Shown in pieces: positions 1-9,569 of a DNA stretch of 37,199 nucleotides; the stretch's first letter is position 1; every line of letters starts with the position of its first letter. Under the pieces are notes generated by a model. It saw only the letters and a list, made by a program, of their open reading frames with translations, made no database searches and was not told the origin of the DNA. The stretch is from assembly GCA_025351385.1 (NCBI GenBank), contig JANXWA010000033.1, positions 1 through 37,199 of the forward strand, written 5' to 3'. Both the position numbers and the translations under genes were made by a program. The stretch is from Acidimicrobiales bacterium. Its GTDB lineage: Bacteria > Actinomycetota > Acidimicrobiia > Acidimicrobiales > RAAP-2.

Positions 1-32
1 CAGAGACTCGGGCCTTCGTGCTGACTCAATGC

Positions 33-52
33 GTCCTACGACGCGTAGTGAC
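33..52 (-). terminator. Possible terminator hairpin of the BMP-family gene
   Basis: GTC-CTACG / ACG loop / CGTAG-T-GAC forms an 8-bp stem with one bulged base and touches the stop codon of the leftward gene. There is no U-tract, so it may only be a 3' stabilising hairpin. Confidence 0.3.
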
Positions 53-1143
53 TACGGAGCGGGGTACGAGTTCGGGTCGAGCGAGATGGCACCCGAAATG
101 ATCCCAGCCGTGAGGCTCTTGAGCTTGGCCTTCACCGAAGCCGGAATCGACTTCGAGTTCAAGATCAATGCAGCGCCGCCGTTCTTCAACGTACCGACGT
201 AGGATCCGGCCTTGAACTTGTTGGTGGCGGCAGAGAGCACGGCGGCCTTCACCGACGCCTCGACGCCCTTGGTCACGCTGGCGAGGAACCACGAGCAGTC
301 CGGAGCGTCAGAGACGCAGCCGTTGGTGTCCACCCAGAGGATCTGGTTGCCCGGACCGGCTGCCTTCGCCGCAGCGATTGAACCGAGTCCGACCGAACCC
401 GCGACTGGGAAGACGATGTCGGCACCGGCCGCAAAGTCGCCGGCGGTGATGGTCTTTCCGGCAGTCTGGTCAGTGAAGTTGCCGACGAAGGTACCGGTGC
501 CGTTAAAGACGCCCTTGGCACGGTTGCCCGGCGTCGGGTTCCAGCCCAGACTCTTGACGGCAGCGCCCATGGTCTTGTTGTAGTAGCGCACGCCGGCCAC
601 GAAGCCGTCCATGTAGATGGCGACCGTGGGGAACTGCATACCACCGTACGTGGCAACCGTCCCCTTCTTGGTGCTGGCCGCGGCCAGGTAGCCGGCGAGG
701 AAGCCGTCCTGGTTGGTGGCGTAGGTCAGGGCGAGGACGTGAGTCCCCTTCTTCACCGTCGGGACGTCGTCAACAATCGCGAAGGGCTGCTTGGGGTGGG
801 CGTTGGCCGCCTTCGTGGTCGCGGCGTCCATGAGGAAGCCGACCGTCACGATGATCCCGCACTTCTTGTTGATGAAGCTGTTGATGTTCGGTGCGTAGTC
901 GGCCGACGACGTGGACGAAAGGTACGAACCCACCACGTTCTTGTTCGCCTTCATTGCATCCTTGACACCCTGGTACGCCGAAGCGTTGAACGACTTGTCG
1001 TTGATGCCACCAGTGTCAGTGACGACGCAGGCCTTGAACTTTGATGCGGCTGTCGCGGCTGTTCCGGCGACGCTGACAGTCAGCGTCCCCATTACGAGCG
1101 ATGCGGCACCCAGCGTCATTGCGAGGCGACGAATGCTCCCCAT
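52..1143 (-). CDS. BMP-family ABC transporter substrate-binding protein
   Basis: 363 aa. This is the extracytoplasmic ligand-binding protein of a BmpA/Med/PnrA-type importer; such systems usually take up nucleosides. After a basic, hydrophobic N-terminal signal segment (about residues 1-33, Ala-rich cleavage area) comes the family opening TDTGGINDKSFN (42-53), then alternating alpha/beta segments typical of type I periplasmic binding proteins. The ATG at 1143 is chosen over an upstream in-frame start because AAGGGAG lies just before it and the signal peptide starts there. No lipobox cysteine is present; the nearest Cys (residue 39) lacks lipobox context. The permease and ATPase genes are not in the window; they may lie beyond the left edge. 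Ligand is inferred only at family level. Confidence 0.88.
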   Translation of the reverse strand: MGSIRRLAMTLGAASLVMGTLTVSVAGTAATAASKFKACVVTDTGGINDKSFNASAYQGVKDAMKANKNVVGSYLSSTSSADYAPNINSFINKKCGIIVTVGFLMDAATTKAANAHPKQPFAIVDDVPTVKKGTHVLALTYATNQDGFLAGYLAAASTKKGTVATYGGMQFPTVAIYMDGFVAGVRYYNKTMGAAVKSLGWNPTPGNRAKGVFNGTGTFVGNFTDQTAGKTITAGDFAAGADIVFPVAGSVGLGSIAAAKAAGPGNQILWVDTNGCVSDAPDCSWFLASVTKGVEASVKAAVLSAATNKFKAGSYVGTLKNGGAALILNSKSIPASVKAKLKSLTAGIISGAISLDPNSYPAP

Positions 1144-1327
1144 TATTTCTCCCTTATCCAATTGGTCAACCCTTACGAAGGATCGTCTGAACGTTTGGCA
1201 CGGCCCCCGACTGGGTCGCCACATACGGCCAGATATTTGTCAATTGTGAGACTAGCCCTGAAGTTGACAGAAAGTTGGGTCAGGCCATCACGTTCGTCAG
1301 AGCCGAAAACCGATCTCCGACACGGCC

Positions 1328-2773
1328 TCAGTCCTTGGACACTCGACGGCGATGGCCGGGGAGAGTGAGGCTGACCACCAGGGCCAACAGCGTGATCAGC
1401 GCAGAGATTTGGAAGGCGCGCTGATAGCCGGCCACCTGGGAGGCCGCCGGACCGAGGGTCTTGAGCGTTGAGAGGGAGCGGTCGGCGGCGACGGTGCCGA
1501 GGATCGCCAGCGAAAGTGAACCGCCGACCTGGCGAGCCGTGTTGAGGACTCCCGAGGCGAGGCCCGCGTCGGAGCGGTCGACGCCCGACGTGGCGGCCAT
1601 GGCGAGGGGGGAGAAGAGCAGTCCCATCGCGAAGGCGCAGATCATGGAGGGCGCGAGGATCGTCCCCCCGTAGGAGCTGCCGACCTCGATCATTGATAGC
1701 CAGAGGAAACCCAGTGTGCCAAGCGTCGCACCGACCAGCAGCAGGGGCCGTACGCCGGTGCGCGAAATGATCCGCGAGCTGATCTGGGCCCCGAGGATGA
1801 TCGAGATCGCCATGGGCAGGAAGGCAAAGCCGGCCTTCACCGGTCCGTAGCCCAGGATGTGCTGGAAGTAGAAGGTGAGGAAGTACCACATTGCGAAGAA
1901 TGCGCCTCCGACGAGGAACATTATGGCGTTCGCCGTCGAGAGGGTCCGGGAGCGGAAGATACGGAATGGCATCAGTGGGTGCGAGGCCAGCGAGGACTCC
2001 CAGAAGAGGAAGGCGACCAGGCCGATGGCCCCGCCGATGAACCACTCCAGAGTCGTCGACGATGTCCAACCCTTGGTCGGTGAGTTCACGACGCCGTAGA
2101 TCAGGGAGGCCAGTGAGCCGGTCACCAGCACCGCGCCAGTGACGTCGAGCTTCACGGCGGCCTCGCGATTGCGCAACTCTCGCAGGAACATCGATGCGAG
2201 GATCGCCGCAGCGATGCCGAAGGGGACGTTGATGAAGAAGACCCATCGCCACGAGGCCCAACCCGTGAGGACGCCGCCCAGCAGTCCGCCGACGGCGCCG
2301 CCGGCACCGGCGACGGCGCTCCATGCGCCGATGGCCTTGGGCAGGCGAGCGCCGTGGAACGTCGTGACGATGATCGTCAGCGTCGCGGGCGAGAGGATCG
2401 CGCCGCCCAGGCCCTGCAGTGCCCGCACCGCAACCATCTGGGTTCCGGTCGCCGCGAAGCCGGCGCCCACGCTCGAGAGAGTGAAGATGAACAGGCCGGT
2501 CAAGTACACGCGGCGTCGGCCGAAGATGTCGGCAGCGCGGCCACCGAGGAGTAGGAAGCCCGCGAAGGTGAGCACGTAGGCGTTGACGACCCACTGGGCG
2601 CTCGAGGCCGTGAAGTGCAGGTCGTGGCCCATCCTCGGCAGGGCCACGTTCACGATCGAGACGTCGAGCACGACCATGAACTGGGCGAGGCAGGCTATCG
2701 AGAGGACGATCCAGTCCGGCGCGTGGCGGTGGGCCGTCTTCGACTTCTCGGAGGATTTCGCCTTCTCGGACAT
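1328..2773 (-). CDS. DHA2-family MFS transporter (EmrB/QacA type)
   Basis: 481 aa polytopic inner-membrane protein with about 14 hydrophobic segments, the size expected for proton-driven DHA2 drug exporters. Visible family motifs are [11 protein letters not shown] in TM1 (D37), the loop 2-3 motif [13 protein letters not shown] (77-89), and a Gly-rich antiporter-type stretch leading into [12 protein letters not shown]. The start at 2773 (MSEKAKSS) is preferred because the upstream extension is not membrane-like; there is no strong Shine-Dalgarno sequence, so a leaderless or weakly initiated message is possible. It diverges from ettA with 83 bases between starts. No regulator gene sits next to it. 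The exported compound cannot be told from sequence. Confidence 0.9.
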   Translation of the reverse strand: MSEKAKSSEKSKTAHRHAPDWIVLSIACLAQFMVVLDVSIVNVALPRMGHDLHFTASSAQWVVNAYVLTFAGFLLLGGRAADIFGRRRVYLTGLFIFTLSSVGAGFAATGTQMVAVRALQGLGGAILSPATLTIIVTTFHGARLPKAIGAWSAVAGAGGAVGGLLGGVLTGWASWRWVFFINVPFGIAAAILASMFLRELRNREAAVKLDVTGAVLVTGSLASLIYGVVNSPTKGWTSSTTLEWFIGGAIGLVAFLFWESSLASHPLMPFRIFRSRTLSTANAIMFLVGGAFFAMWYFLTFYFQHILGYGPVKAGFAFLPMAISIILGAQISSRIISRTGVRPLLLVGATLGTLGFLWLSMIEVGSSYGGTILAPSMICAFAMGLLFSPLAMAATSGVDRSDAGLASGVLNTARQVGGSLSLAILGTVAADRSLSTLKTLGPAASQVAGYQRAFQISALITLLALVVSLTLPGHRRRVSKD

Positions 2774-2856
2774 TCGCCGAGTGTATGGGCCAACGATGTC
2801 GAGCGGATCCCGGCACCCGATTGGCGGACCACGCGATTTCGGCAACACTTGAGGGC

Positions 2857-4536
<1,680 letters not shown>

Positions 4537-4578
4537 CCTCGTGGCGTATTTTGGTGGCACGCCCAGTACGTCATCGAG

Positions 4579-4593
4579 TCCCGTCAGACGGGA
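4579..4593 (+). promoter_or_regulatory. Palindrome overlapping the kynU ribosome binding site
   Basis: TCCCGTC-A-GACGGGA is a perfect 7+1+7 inverted repeat. Its right arm runs into the purine-rich GGAAGTGAGG (4591-4600) that serves the GTG start at 4609. It could be an operator or an mRNA hairpin hiding the ribosome binding site. No known regulator motif is recognised. Confidence 0.3.
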
Positions 4594-4608
4594 AGTGAGG
4601 TCGCTCCA

Positions 4609-5841
4609 GTGATTACCCGTGAAGAGTGCATGGTGCTTGACGCGAGTGATGAGCTCGCGGCGCTACGCCACGAGTTCACGCTTGATGAGCACGAGATCTA
4701 CCTCGACGGGAACTCCCTCGGCCCACTGTCCAAGTCCGTTCGCTTGCGGGTGAACGAAGTCCTCGACGACGAGTGGGGCCGGGGACTGGTGCGCAGCTGG
4801 AACGACGCCGGATGGATGGCCGCTCCGACGCGACTCGGCGACCGTATCGCGCCGCTGATCGGCGCTCGTCCGGGCGAGGTGCTGGTGGCCGACACGCTGA
4901 CGTTCCTTCTCGCCAAGCTGGTCGGTGCGGCGCTCGCCCAGCGCCCGGAACGCCACGTTGTCCTGACCGACGTGGCGAACTTCCACTCGGACATCTACAT
5001 CATCCGGGCGGTCTGCGCCCGGGCCGGCCGGCCCATCACCGTGAAGACCATCGACCGCAACACGCTCGACTCCGAGCTCAACGACGACGTCGCCTTGGTG
5101 GAGCTGACCCAGGTCGACTACCGGACCGGCGAGTCGCTGGACATGAAGGGGATCACCGCCAAGGTCCACGACGCCGGCGCGCTGATGCTCTGGGACTTCG
5201 CGCACTCGGCGGGAGCGGTGCCACTCGACGTCACCGACGCCGACGTGGACTTCGCCGCCGGTTGCACGTACAAGTACCTCAACAGCGGCCCTGGTGGCCC
5301 CGGCTTCCTCTACATCCGTGAGTCCTGGCAGGGCATCCTCGAGAATCCGCTGCCGGGCTGGCTCGGTCACGCCCGCCCCTTCGACTTCGAACTGGACTAT
5401 CAGCCCGCCGAGGGCGTCCAGGCTTTCGTGACCTCTTCGCCCTCGATGATCGCGCTCGCCGCACTCGACGGCGCTCTCGACGTGTGGGACCACGTGACCA
5501 TGCAGCAGGTCCGAGCCAAGAGCCTCGCCCTGACCGACCTATTCATTGCCTTGGTCGAGGAGCGGATGCCCGGCCTCTTCGACGTGGTCACCCCCCGTGA
5601 GCACGAGCGGCGTGGGAGCCAGGTGGCGCTACGCCACTCCGAGGGCTACGGCATCATCCAGGCGCTAATCGACCGGGGTGTCGTGGGGGACTTCCGCGCG
5701 CCCGACATCTGTCGGTTCGGCTTCACGCCGCTGTACCTTCGCTACGTGGACGTCTACGACGCGGTCGACCGGATCGCTCAGGTCATGGCGAGCGAGTCCT
5801 TCCGCGACGCGAAGTTCGCCGTGCGCCACGCCGTGACGTGA
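4609..5841 (+). CDS. kynU: Kynureninase
   Basis: 410 aa, the usual length of this PLP enzyme (fold type I), which cleaves L-kynurenine to anthranilate and L-alanine (EC 3.7.1.3). Family landmarks are YLDGNSLGP near residue 31, LTDVANFHSD, LWDFAHSAGA with the PLP-contacting Asp, and the Schiff-base lysine K222 in CTYKYLNSGPGGPG. The GTG at 4609 is favoured because GGAAGTGAGG lies 8 bases upstream; an ATG at 4630 (codon 8) is possible. No tryptophan dioxygenase or formamidase gene is in the window. It converges on purU with a single base between the two stop codons. Confidence 0.94.
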   Translation: MITREECMVLDASDELAALRHEFTLDEHEIYLDGNSLGPLSKSVRLRVNEVLDDEWGRGLVRSWNDAGWMAAPTRLGDRIAPLIGARPGEVLVADTLTFLLAKLVGAALAQRPERHVVLTDVANFHSDIYIIRAVCARAGRPITVKTIDRNTLDSELNDDVALVELTQVDYRTGESLDMKGITAKVHDAGALMLWDFAHSAGAVPLDVTDADVDFAAGCTYKYLNSGPGGPGFLYIRESWQGILENPLPGWLGHARPFDFELDYQPAEGVQAFVTSSPSMIALAALDGALDVWDHVTMQQVRAKSLALTDLFIALVEERMPGLFDVVTPREHERRGSQVALRHSEGYGIIQALIDRGVVGDFRAPDICRFGFTPLYLRYVDVYDAVDRIAQVMASESFRDAKFAVRHAVT

Positions 5842-5846
5842 GTCAC
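5833..5846. terminator. Minimal bidirectional hairpin between kynU and purU
   Basis: GTGAC-GTGA-GTCAC gives a 5-bp stem with a GUGA (GNRA-class) tetraloop and overlaps both converging stop codons. It is short and lacks a T-tract, so termination is only a suggestion. Confidence 0.25.
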
Positions 5847-6697
5847 TGCGAGAAGATCACCGTGCGCTGGCCGACCAGGGTGACGCGGTCCTCGGAGACG
5901 AGCCGCACGGCCCGGCTCAGGACGCTTCGCTCGATGTCGCGGCCCAGTGAGACGAGGTCCTCGGGACGGCGGGCGTGGCTCACGCGCACGATGTCCTGTT
6001 CGATGATCGGACCCTCGTCGAGTTCCGGGGTGACGAAGTGCGCCGTGGCTCCGATGAGCTTGACGCCGCGCTCGTAGGCCCGGTGGTAAGGGCGTGCGCC
6101 CTTGAAGCCCGGCAGGAACGAGTGGTGGATGTTGATCGCCCGGCCGCGCAACTCGTCGCAGAGCTCTGGCGAGAGGACCTGCATGTAGCGAGCGAGGACC
6201 ACGTAGTCGACGGCGTAGTCGTCGATGAGCGCTCGCAGGACCTCCTCGGCCGACGACTTCGTCTCGGCGGTCACCGGGATGAGGTGGAAGGGGACGCCGT
6301 AGCGCTCGCACAACGCCCGACAGTCAGGGTGGTTGCTGACGACGGCCGGGATGTCCATTGGCATGTCTCCTCGCTCCTTTCGGTAGAGGAGGTCGGCGAG
6401 GCAGTGGTCGAGCTTGGAGACCAGGACCAGCGCCGAACGTCGGGCGTCTTCGAGCCGGAGCCCGAGGATGGGGTCGAAACGGGCGAGACTGGCCAAGAGC
6501 TCGAGGCGCACTTTCTCGACGTCGCGCACCTCGGTCTCAAACCTGGTGCGCATGCAGAACTGGCCGGTGACGGGATCGGTGAACTGGTCGTTCTCGACGA
6601 TATTGCCGGCCAGCGCGACGATCGCCGACGTTGTGGCGAGCACGATGCCCGGTGCGTCGGTGCACTGCAGGGTGACGACGTAGGTGATCACGGTCAT
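5843..6697 (-). CDS. purU: Formyltetrahydrofolate deformylase
   Basis: 284 aa. PurU hydrolyses 10-formyl-tetrahydrofolate to tetrahydrofolate and formate (EC 3.5.1.10), balancing one-carbon pools and feeding formate to PurT. An N-terminal ACT domain (about 1-80, MTVITYVVTLQCTDAPGIV) is followed by a formyltransferase-fold domain with the catalytic NIHHS motif (N189, H191) and D227 in LDEGPII, the expected Asn-His-Asp set. It is the last gene of the leftward run fadB2 - unknown gene - purU, with 74 bases to its upstream neighbour. It starts at ATG 6697. Nothing is missing compared with the family. Confidence 0.95.
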   Translation of the reverse strand: MTVITYVVTLQCTDAPGIVLATTSAIVALAGNIVENDQFTDPVTGQFCMRTRFETEVRDVEKVRLELLASLARFDPILGLRLEDARRSALVLVSKLDHCLADLLYRKERGDMPMDIPAVVSNHPDCRALCERYGVPFHLIPVTAETKSSAEEVLRALIDDYAVDYVVLARYMQVLSPELCDELRGRAINIHHSFLPGFKGARPYHRAYERGVKLIGATAHFVTPELDEGPIIEQDIVRVSHARRPEDLVSLGRDIERSVLSRAVRLVSEDRVTLVGQRTVIFSQ

Positions 6698-6771
6698 CCC
6701 TTCAGCGGTCCGTTCCGTCCTGATTCTACGGTCCCTTGCACGGCGGACCGGTGTGCGCGAGCGCGCCAGCC

Positions 6772-7395
6772 TCAGCGGACCAGCGTGTAGGTGTTCTGGA
6801 GCTCGTCCTGGAGGACGGTGGCGACCTGCGCGGTGGTGTCCACGACGAGCTCTTCTTCGAGGACGCGGGTGCGGAATGTCCAGCCAACGGGAAGTGAGAG
6901 GCGCTCGCCGAGCTCCGACAGGTTCGACTGGGTGAGGGACTGGTCAACGCCGACGCAGTAGGCCTGCAGGACGTAGGTCCGGCCCTTCGGCGCAACCAGT
7001 TCGTGGACCGGCTTGCCGGCGTCGAAGTACCAGATCGCTCCGCGATTGACGTGGCGCTCGACGTAGAACTCCTGGTGGAAGCGACCGTCGACGTCGAAGG
7101 TCGCCACTCGGCGCATCTCGATGCCGCCGAAGTCGCGCAGCACTGGCTCGACCGGGTCGATCTTGCCAATCCCGTCCATCATCCAGTGGCGCGGACCGTT
7201 CAGTACCGCGGCCGTAGCGCCGCATTCCTTCGCGATGAGCTTGGTGTCGAGGCCGCGCCAAAGGTCGGGCGGGCAGTCGTTCAATGGGAACGAGTTATAG
7301 ACGTCGATGCGAGGGGCACCGTCGAGGAAGGCGAGGAAGACCTCGCCGTAGCGCTGTCCGCGAAGGTCGGAGAGGAGGCGTGGTCCGCCGGCCAT
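6772..7395 (-). CDS. Conserved protein of unknown function
   Basis: 207 aa, soluble, with no signal peptide or membrane segment. I do not recognise a characterised family. The protein has dense, well-formed beta-like segments and stretches that look strongly conserved, for example LLSDLRGQRYGEVFLAF near the N terminus, LNGPRHWMMDGIGK near residue 66, and GRTYVLQAYC plus LQDELQNTYTL at the C-terminal end. It lies 14 bases downstream of fadB2 and 74 bases upstream of purU, so it is probably cotranscribed with both. The spacing argues for a real gene; the sequence gives no enzyme motif. Function is not assigned. Confidence 0.8.
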   Translation of the reverse strand: MAGGPRLLSDLRGQRYGEVFLAFLDGAPRIDVYNSFPLNDCPPDLWRGLDTKLIAKECGATAAVLNGPRHWMMDGIGKIDPVEPVLRDFGGIEMRRVATFDVDGRFHQEFYVERHVNRGAIWYFDAGKPVHELVAPKGRTYVLQAYCVGVDQSLTQSNLSELGERLSLPVGWTFRTRVLEEELVVDTTAQVATVLQDELQNTYTLVR

Positions 7396-7409
7396 CGAGT
7401 GGCGACTCC

Positions 7410-8264
7410 CTAGGACTTGTAGGAGTAGAACCCCTGGCCGCTCTTGCGTCCGAGGAGTCCGGCCTGGGTCATGCGCGAGAGCAGTGGCGGGGGAGCGAGG
7501 TGGGACTCCTTGAACTCCTCGTAGAGCGACTCGGCGACCGCCAGCGTGGTGTCGAGTCCGATGAGGTCGGTCAGCGCCAGTGGCCCGAGGGGGTGGGCGC
7601 AGCCGAGAACCATGCCGGTGTCGATGTCCTCGGCGCTGGCGAAGCCCGTCTCGAGCATCCGAATCGCCGAGAGGAGGTACGGGATCAGTAGTGCGTTGAC
7701 GACGAAGCCGGCGCGGTCCTTGGACGTGATCACCTTCTTCGCCAGCGACTCGCTGGCGTAGGCGTGGACCCGCGCGGTCGTCTCGGAGCTCGTGAGCAGC
7801 GAGGAGATCACCTCGACGAGTCGGAGCACCGGAACGGGGTTGAAGAAGTGCATGCCGATCACCTGCTCGGGGCGCTTCGTGGCCATCGCCAGCTTGATGA
7901 TGGGGATCGACGACGTGTTGGTGGCGAGGATTGCGTGAGGGTCGAGCACGACGCTGTCGAGCGCCTCGAAGACCGCCACCTTGGTCGCCTCGTCCTCGGC
8001 GACGGCCTCGATCACCAGCTCGCGGTCCGAGAGCATCGCGTAGTCCTCACCGAACGTGAGGTTGCCGCGGGCTCGATTGGCCTCGTCCTCGTGGACCTTC
8101 CCGGACGAGACGGCCCGTGACAGGGACTTCTCGATGCGGGCGAGACCCTGGGCGACGGCCGCGGCATCGCGCTCGATGACGATGACGTCGGCGCCTGCGC
8201 GCGCGGCGATCTCGGCGATTCCCGAACCCATCAGGCCACATCCCACTACGCCAATGCGATCCAT
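7410..8264 (-). CDS. fadB2: 3-hydroxybutyryl-CoA dehydrogenase
   Basis: 284 aa, the standard size for the single-function NAD(P)-dependent 3-hydroxyacyl-CoA dehydrogenase that interconverts 3-hydroxybutyryl-CoA and acetoacetyl-CoA (EC 1.1.1.157 or 1.1.1.35). The Rossmann motif GCGLMGSGIA is at 8-17, ATNTSSIPI follows, and the catalytic His is H139 in GMHFFNPVPV, with E151 of LVEVI completing the His-Glu pair. The C-terminal helical domain ends in GRKSGQGFYSY, the family hallmark. A strong GAGGAGGT precedes the ATG at 8264. It is first in a leftward three-gene run and diverges from ppa. Chain-length preference cannot be read. Confidence 0.94.
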   Translation of the reverse strand: MDRIGVVGCGLMGSGIAEIAARAGADVIVIERDAAAVAQGLARIEKSLSRAVSSGKVHEDEANRARGNLTFGEDYAMLSDRELVIEAVAEDEATKVAVFEALDSVVLDPHAILATNTSSIPIIKLAMATKRPEQVIGMHFFNPVPVLRLVEVISSLLTSSETTARVHAYASESLAKKVITSKDRAGFVVNALLIPYLLSAIRMLETGFASAEDIDTGMVLGCAHPLGPLALTDLIGLDTTLAVAESLYEEFKESHLAPPPLLSRMTQAGLLGRKSGQGFYSYKS

Positions 8265-8279
8265 CAGGACCTCCTCATT

Positions 8280-8313
8280 CGACGAATCGTCGTTCGTCCG
8301 ACGGCAAAGTCTA
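8280..8313 (-). promoter_or_regulatory. Candidate fadB2 -10 box and downstream palindrome
   Basis: On the minus strand TAGACT (8308-8313) fits an actinobacterial -10 box (TAnnnT). No convincing -35 is seen. Just downstream is the perfect 13-bp palindrome CGACGA-A-TCGTCG (8280-8292), ahead of the Shine-Dalgarno. The position suits a repressor site. Confidence 0.3.
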
Positions 8314-8394
8314 CGCCCGGGACCGTGACGCTCCTCGGGGGCGCAACCGGGGCGAAAGGCATTTTCGGGGGTAGTGCGGCGCGGTGATGGTGGC

Positions 8395-8427
8395 TACGAT
8401 TGTGCCCAAACGCGTCAGGTGACGCGT
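8395..8427 (+). promoter_or_regulatory. Candidate ppa -10 box and 18-bp palindrome
   Basis: TACGAT (8395-8400) fits a -10 box, although no good -35 is visible 16-18 bases upstream. Ten bases further on, ACGCGTCA-GG-TGACGCGT (8410-8427) is a perfect 8+2+8 inverted repeat, placed at the likely transcription start and before the ppa ribosome binding site. Confidence 0.4.
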
Positions 8428-8455
8428 CCGAGATCGAGGAGGGGACGTCAAGTCC

Positions 8456-8938
8456 ATGGACACGGTAAACGTCATCGTCGAGATCCCTCGCGACAGCCAC
8501 AACAAGTACGAGTACGACCACGAGAAGCACACGATCATGCTCGATCGCCACCTCGTCGTCTCCATGGGCTATCCTGCCGAGTACGGGTTCATCCCCGACA
8601 CCCTGGGTGGCGACGGTGACCCGCTCGACGCGCTCGTGCTGACCGAGTACCCGACGTTCCCGGGCTGTCTGATCGAGGCGAGGATCCTGGGCATGTGCAT
8701 CATGACCGACGAGAAGGGCGAGGACGCCAAGTTGATCACGGTGCCCAACTATGACCCCCGTTGGAAGGCGGCGACCGACATCGGCGACGTGCCCAAGCGC
8801 GACCTCGACCGGATCAGCCACTTCTTCACCGTCTACAAGGACCTCGACGAGGGCAAGTGGGTGAAGGTCGAGAACTACGTCGGTCGCGCCGAGGCCCTGG
8901 TCGAGCTGGAAGCCTCTCGCGCACGATTCCAGGGCTGA
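8456..8938 (+). CDS. ppa: Inorganic pyrophosphatase, family I
   Basis: 160 aa, typical of bacterial soluble family I pyrophosphatases, which hydrolyse diphosphate to two phosphates and pull biosynthetic reactions forward (EC 3.6.1.1). The signature GDGDPLDALVL carries the metal ligands D53 and D58, with D55 between them; E9, K17 and E19 in EIPRDSHNKYEY, and D85 and D90 further on, are the other active-site positions. GAGGAGGGGAC precedes the ATG at 8456. The small membrane-protein gene follows after 25 bases and is probably cotranscribed. The enzyme appears complete. Confidence 0.96.
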   Translation: MDTVNVIVEIPRDSHNKYEYDHEKHTIMLDRHLVVSMGYPAEYGFIPDTLGGDGDPLDALVLTEYPTFPGCLIEARILGMCIMTDEKGEDAKLITVPNYDPRWKAATDIGDVPKRDLDRISHFFTVYKDLDEGKWVKVENYVGRAEALVELEASRARFQG

Positions 8939-8963
8939 ACCTGGCGCTCGAGGTGATGGTCAC

Positions 8964-9569
8964 ATGACGACGATCGAGGAATCGCAACCTCAGACGTCGC
9001 TCGTCGTCCAGACCCGTCACCTGTTGGCCGTGACCCAGTCGCTGTTCTTCCTCGCCCTCTTCTGGTGCCTCCTGGTCGAACACGGTCGCCTCGCTCAGAC
9101 GAACGGCATCTCCTACTACGGCGTCTACGCCCCGACGGTGCCGGCGCTGATCGGGGGGTTCACCGTCGCGGCGATCGGGCTCTGGCGAACGGCCGGCCGC
9201 CTTCGGAACGCGGGAGTCTCACGCACCGTGTGGGTCTGCCTGCGACTCGTCGCCGTCGACCTCTTCGTGCTCCTGGCCACCCCCTACGACGAGGGGCCCT
9301 TCATGAACTGGGCCCACATGAGCGCCGGCGTGGCGGGCGCCCTGCTGCAGCTCACGGTCGCCCTGGTGCTCTTGGGTCAGATTCGAACGTTCCGCGCGGG
9401 CACGGCGTTCTCGGTGCAACTCATCGGCGGCGTGCTGGCCGCGGCGTCCCTTCCGGCCTGGAGCTTCGATGTCTTGCTCGTCGGCCAGATTGTCTACCAA
9501 ATCGGATTCGGCTGGTGCCTCATCGAGTGGACCTACGCTCTTGAGGCGCGCGACGGGGCCCTTCGCTAG
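8964..9569 (+). CDS. Multipass membrane protein of unknown function
   Basis: 201 aa with about six hydrophobic stretches (near residues 22-41, 57-74, 90-105, 113-138, 150-165 and 170-190). It therefore looks like a small integral membrane protein. I see no transporter or enzyme motif; a distant relation to DUF998-type proteins is possible but not shown. A conserved-looking NGISYYGVYAPTVPAL loop lies after the first segment. GAGGTGATGG precedes the ATG. It follows ppa closely, and its stop overlaps the stop of the converging TetR gene in the shared tetranucleotide CTAG (9566-9569). Confidence 0.78.
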   Translation: MTTIEESQPQTSLVVQTRHLLAVTQSLFFLALFWCLLVEHGRLAQTNGISYYGVYAPTVPALIGGFTVAAIGLWRTAGRLRNAGVSRTVWVCLRLVAVDLFVLLATPYDEGPFMNWAHMSAGVAGALLQLTVALVLLGQIRTFRAGTAFSVQLIGGVLAAASLPAWSFDVLLVGQIVYQIGFGWCLIEWTYALEARDGALR

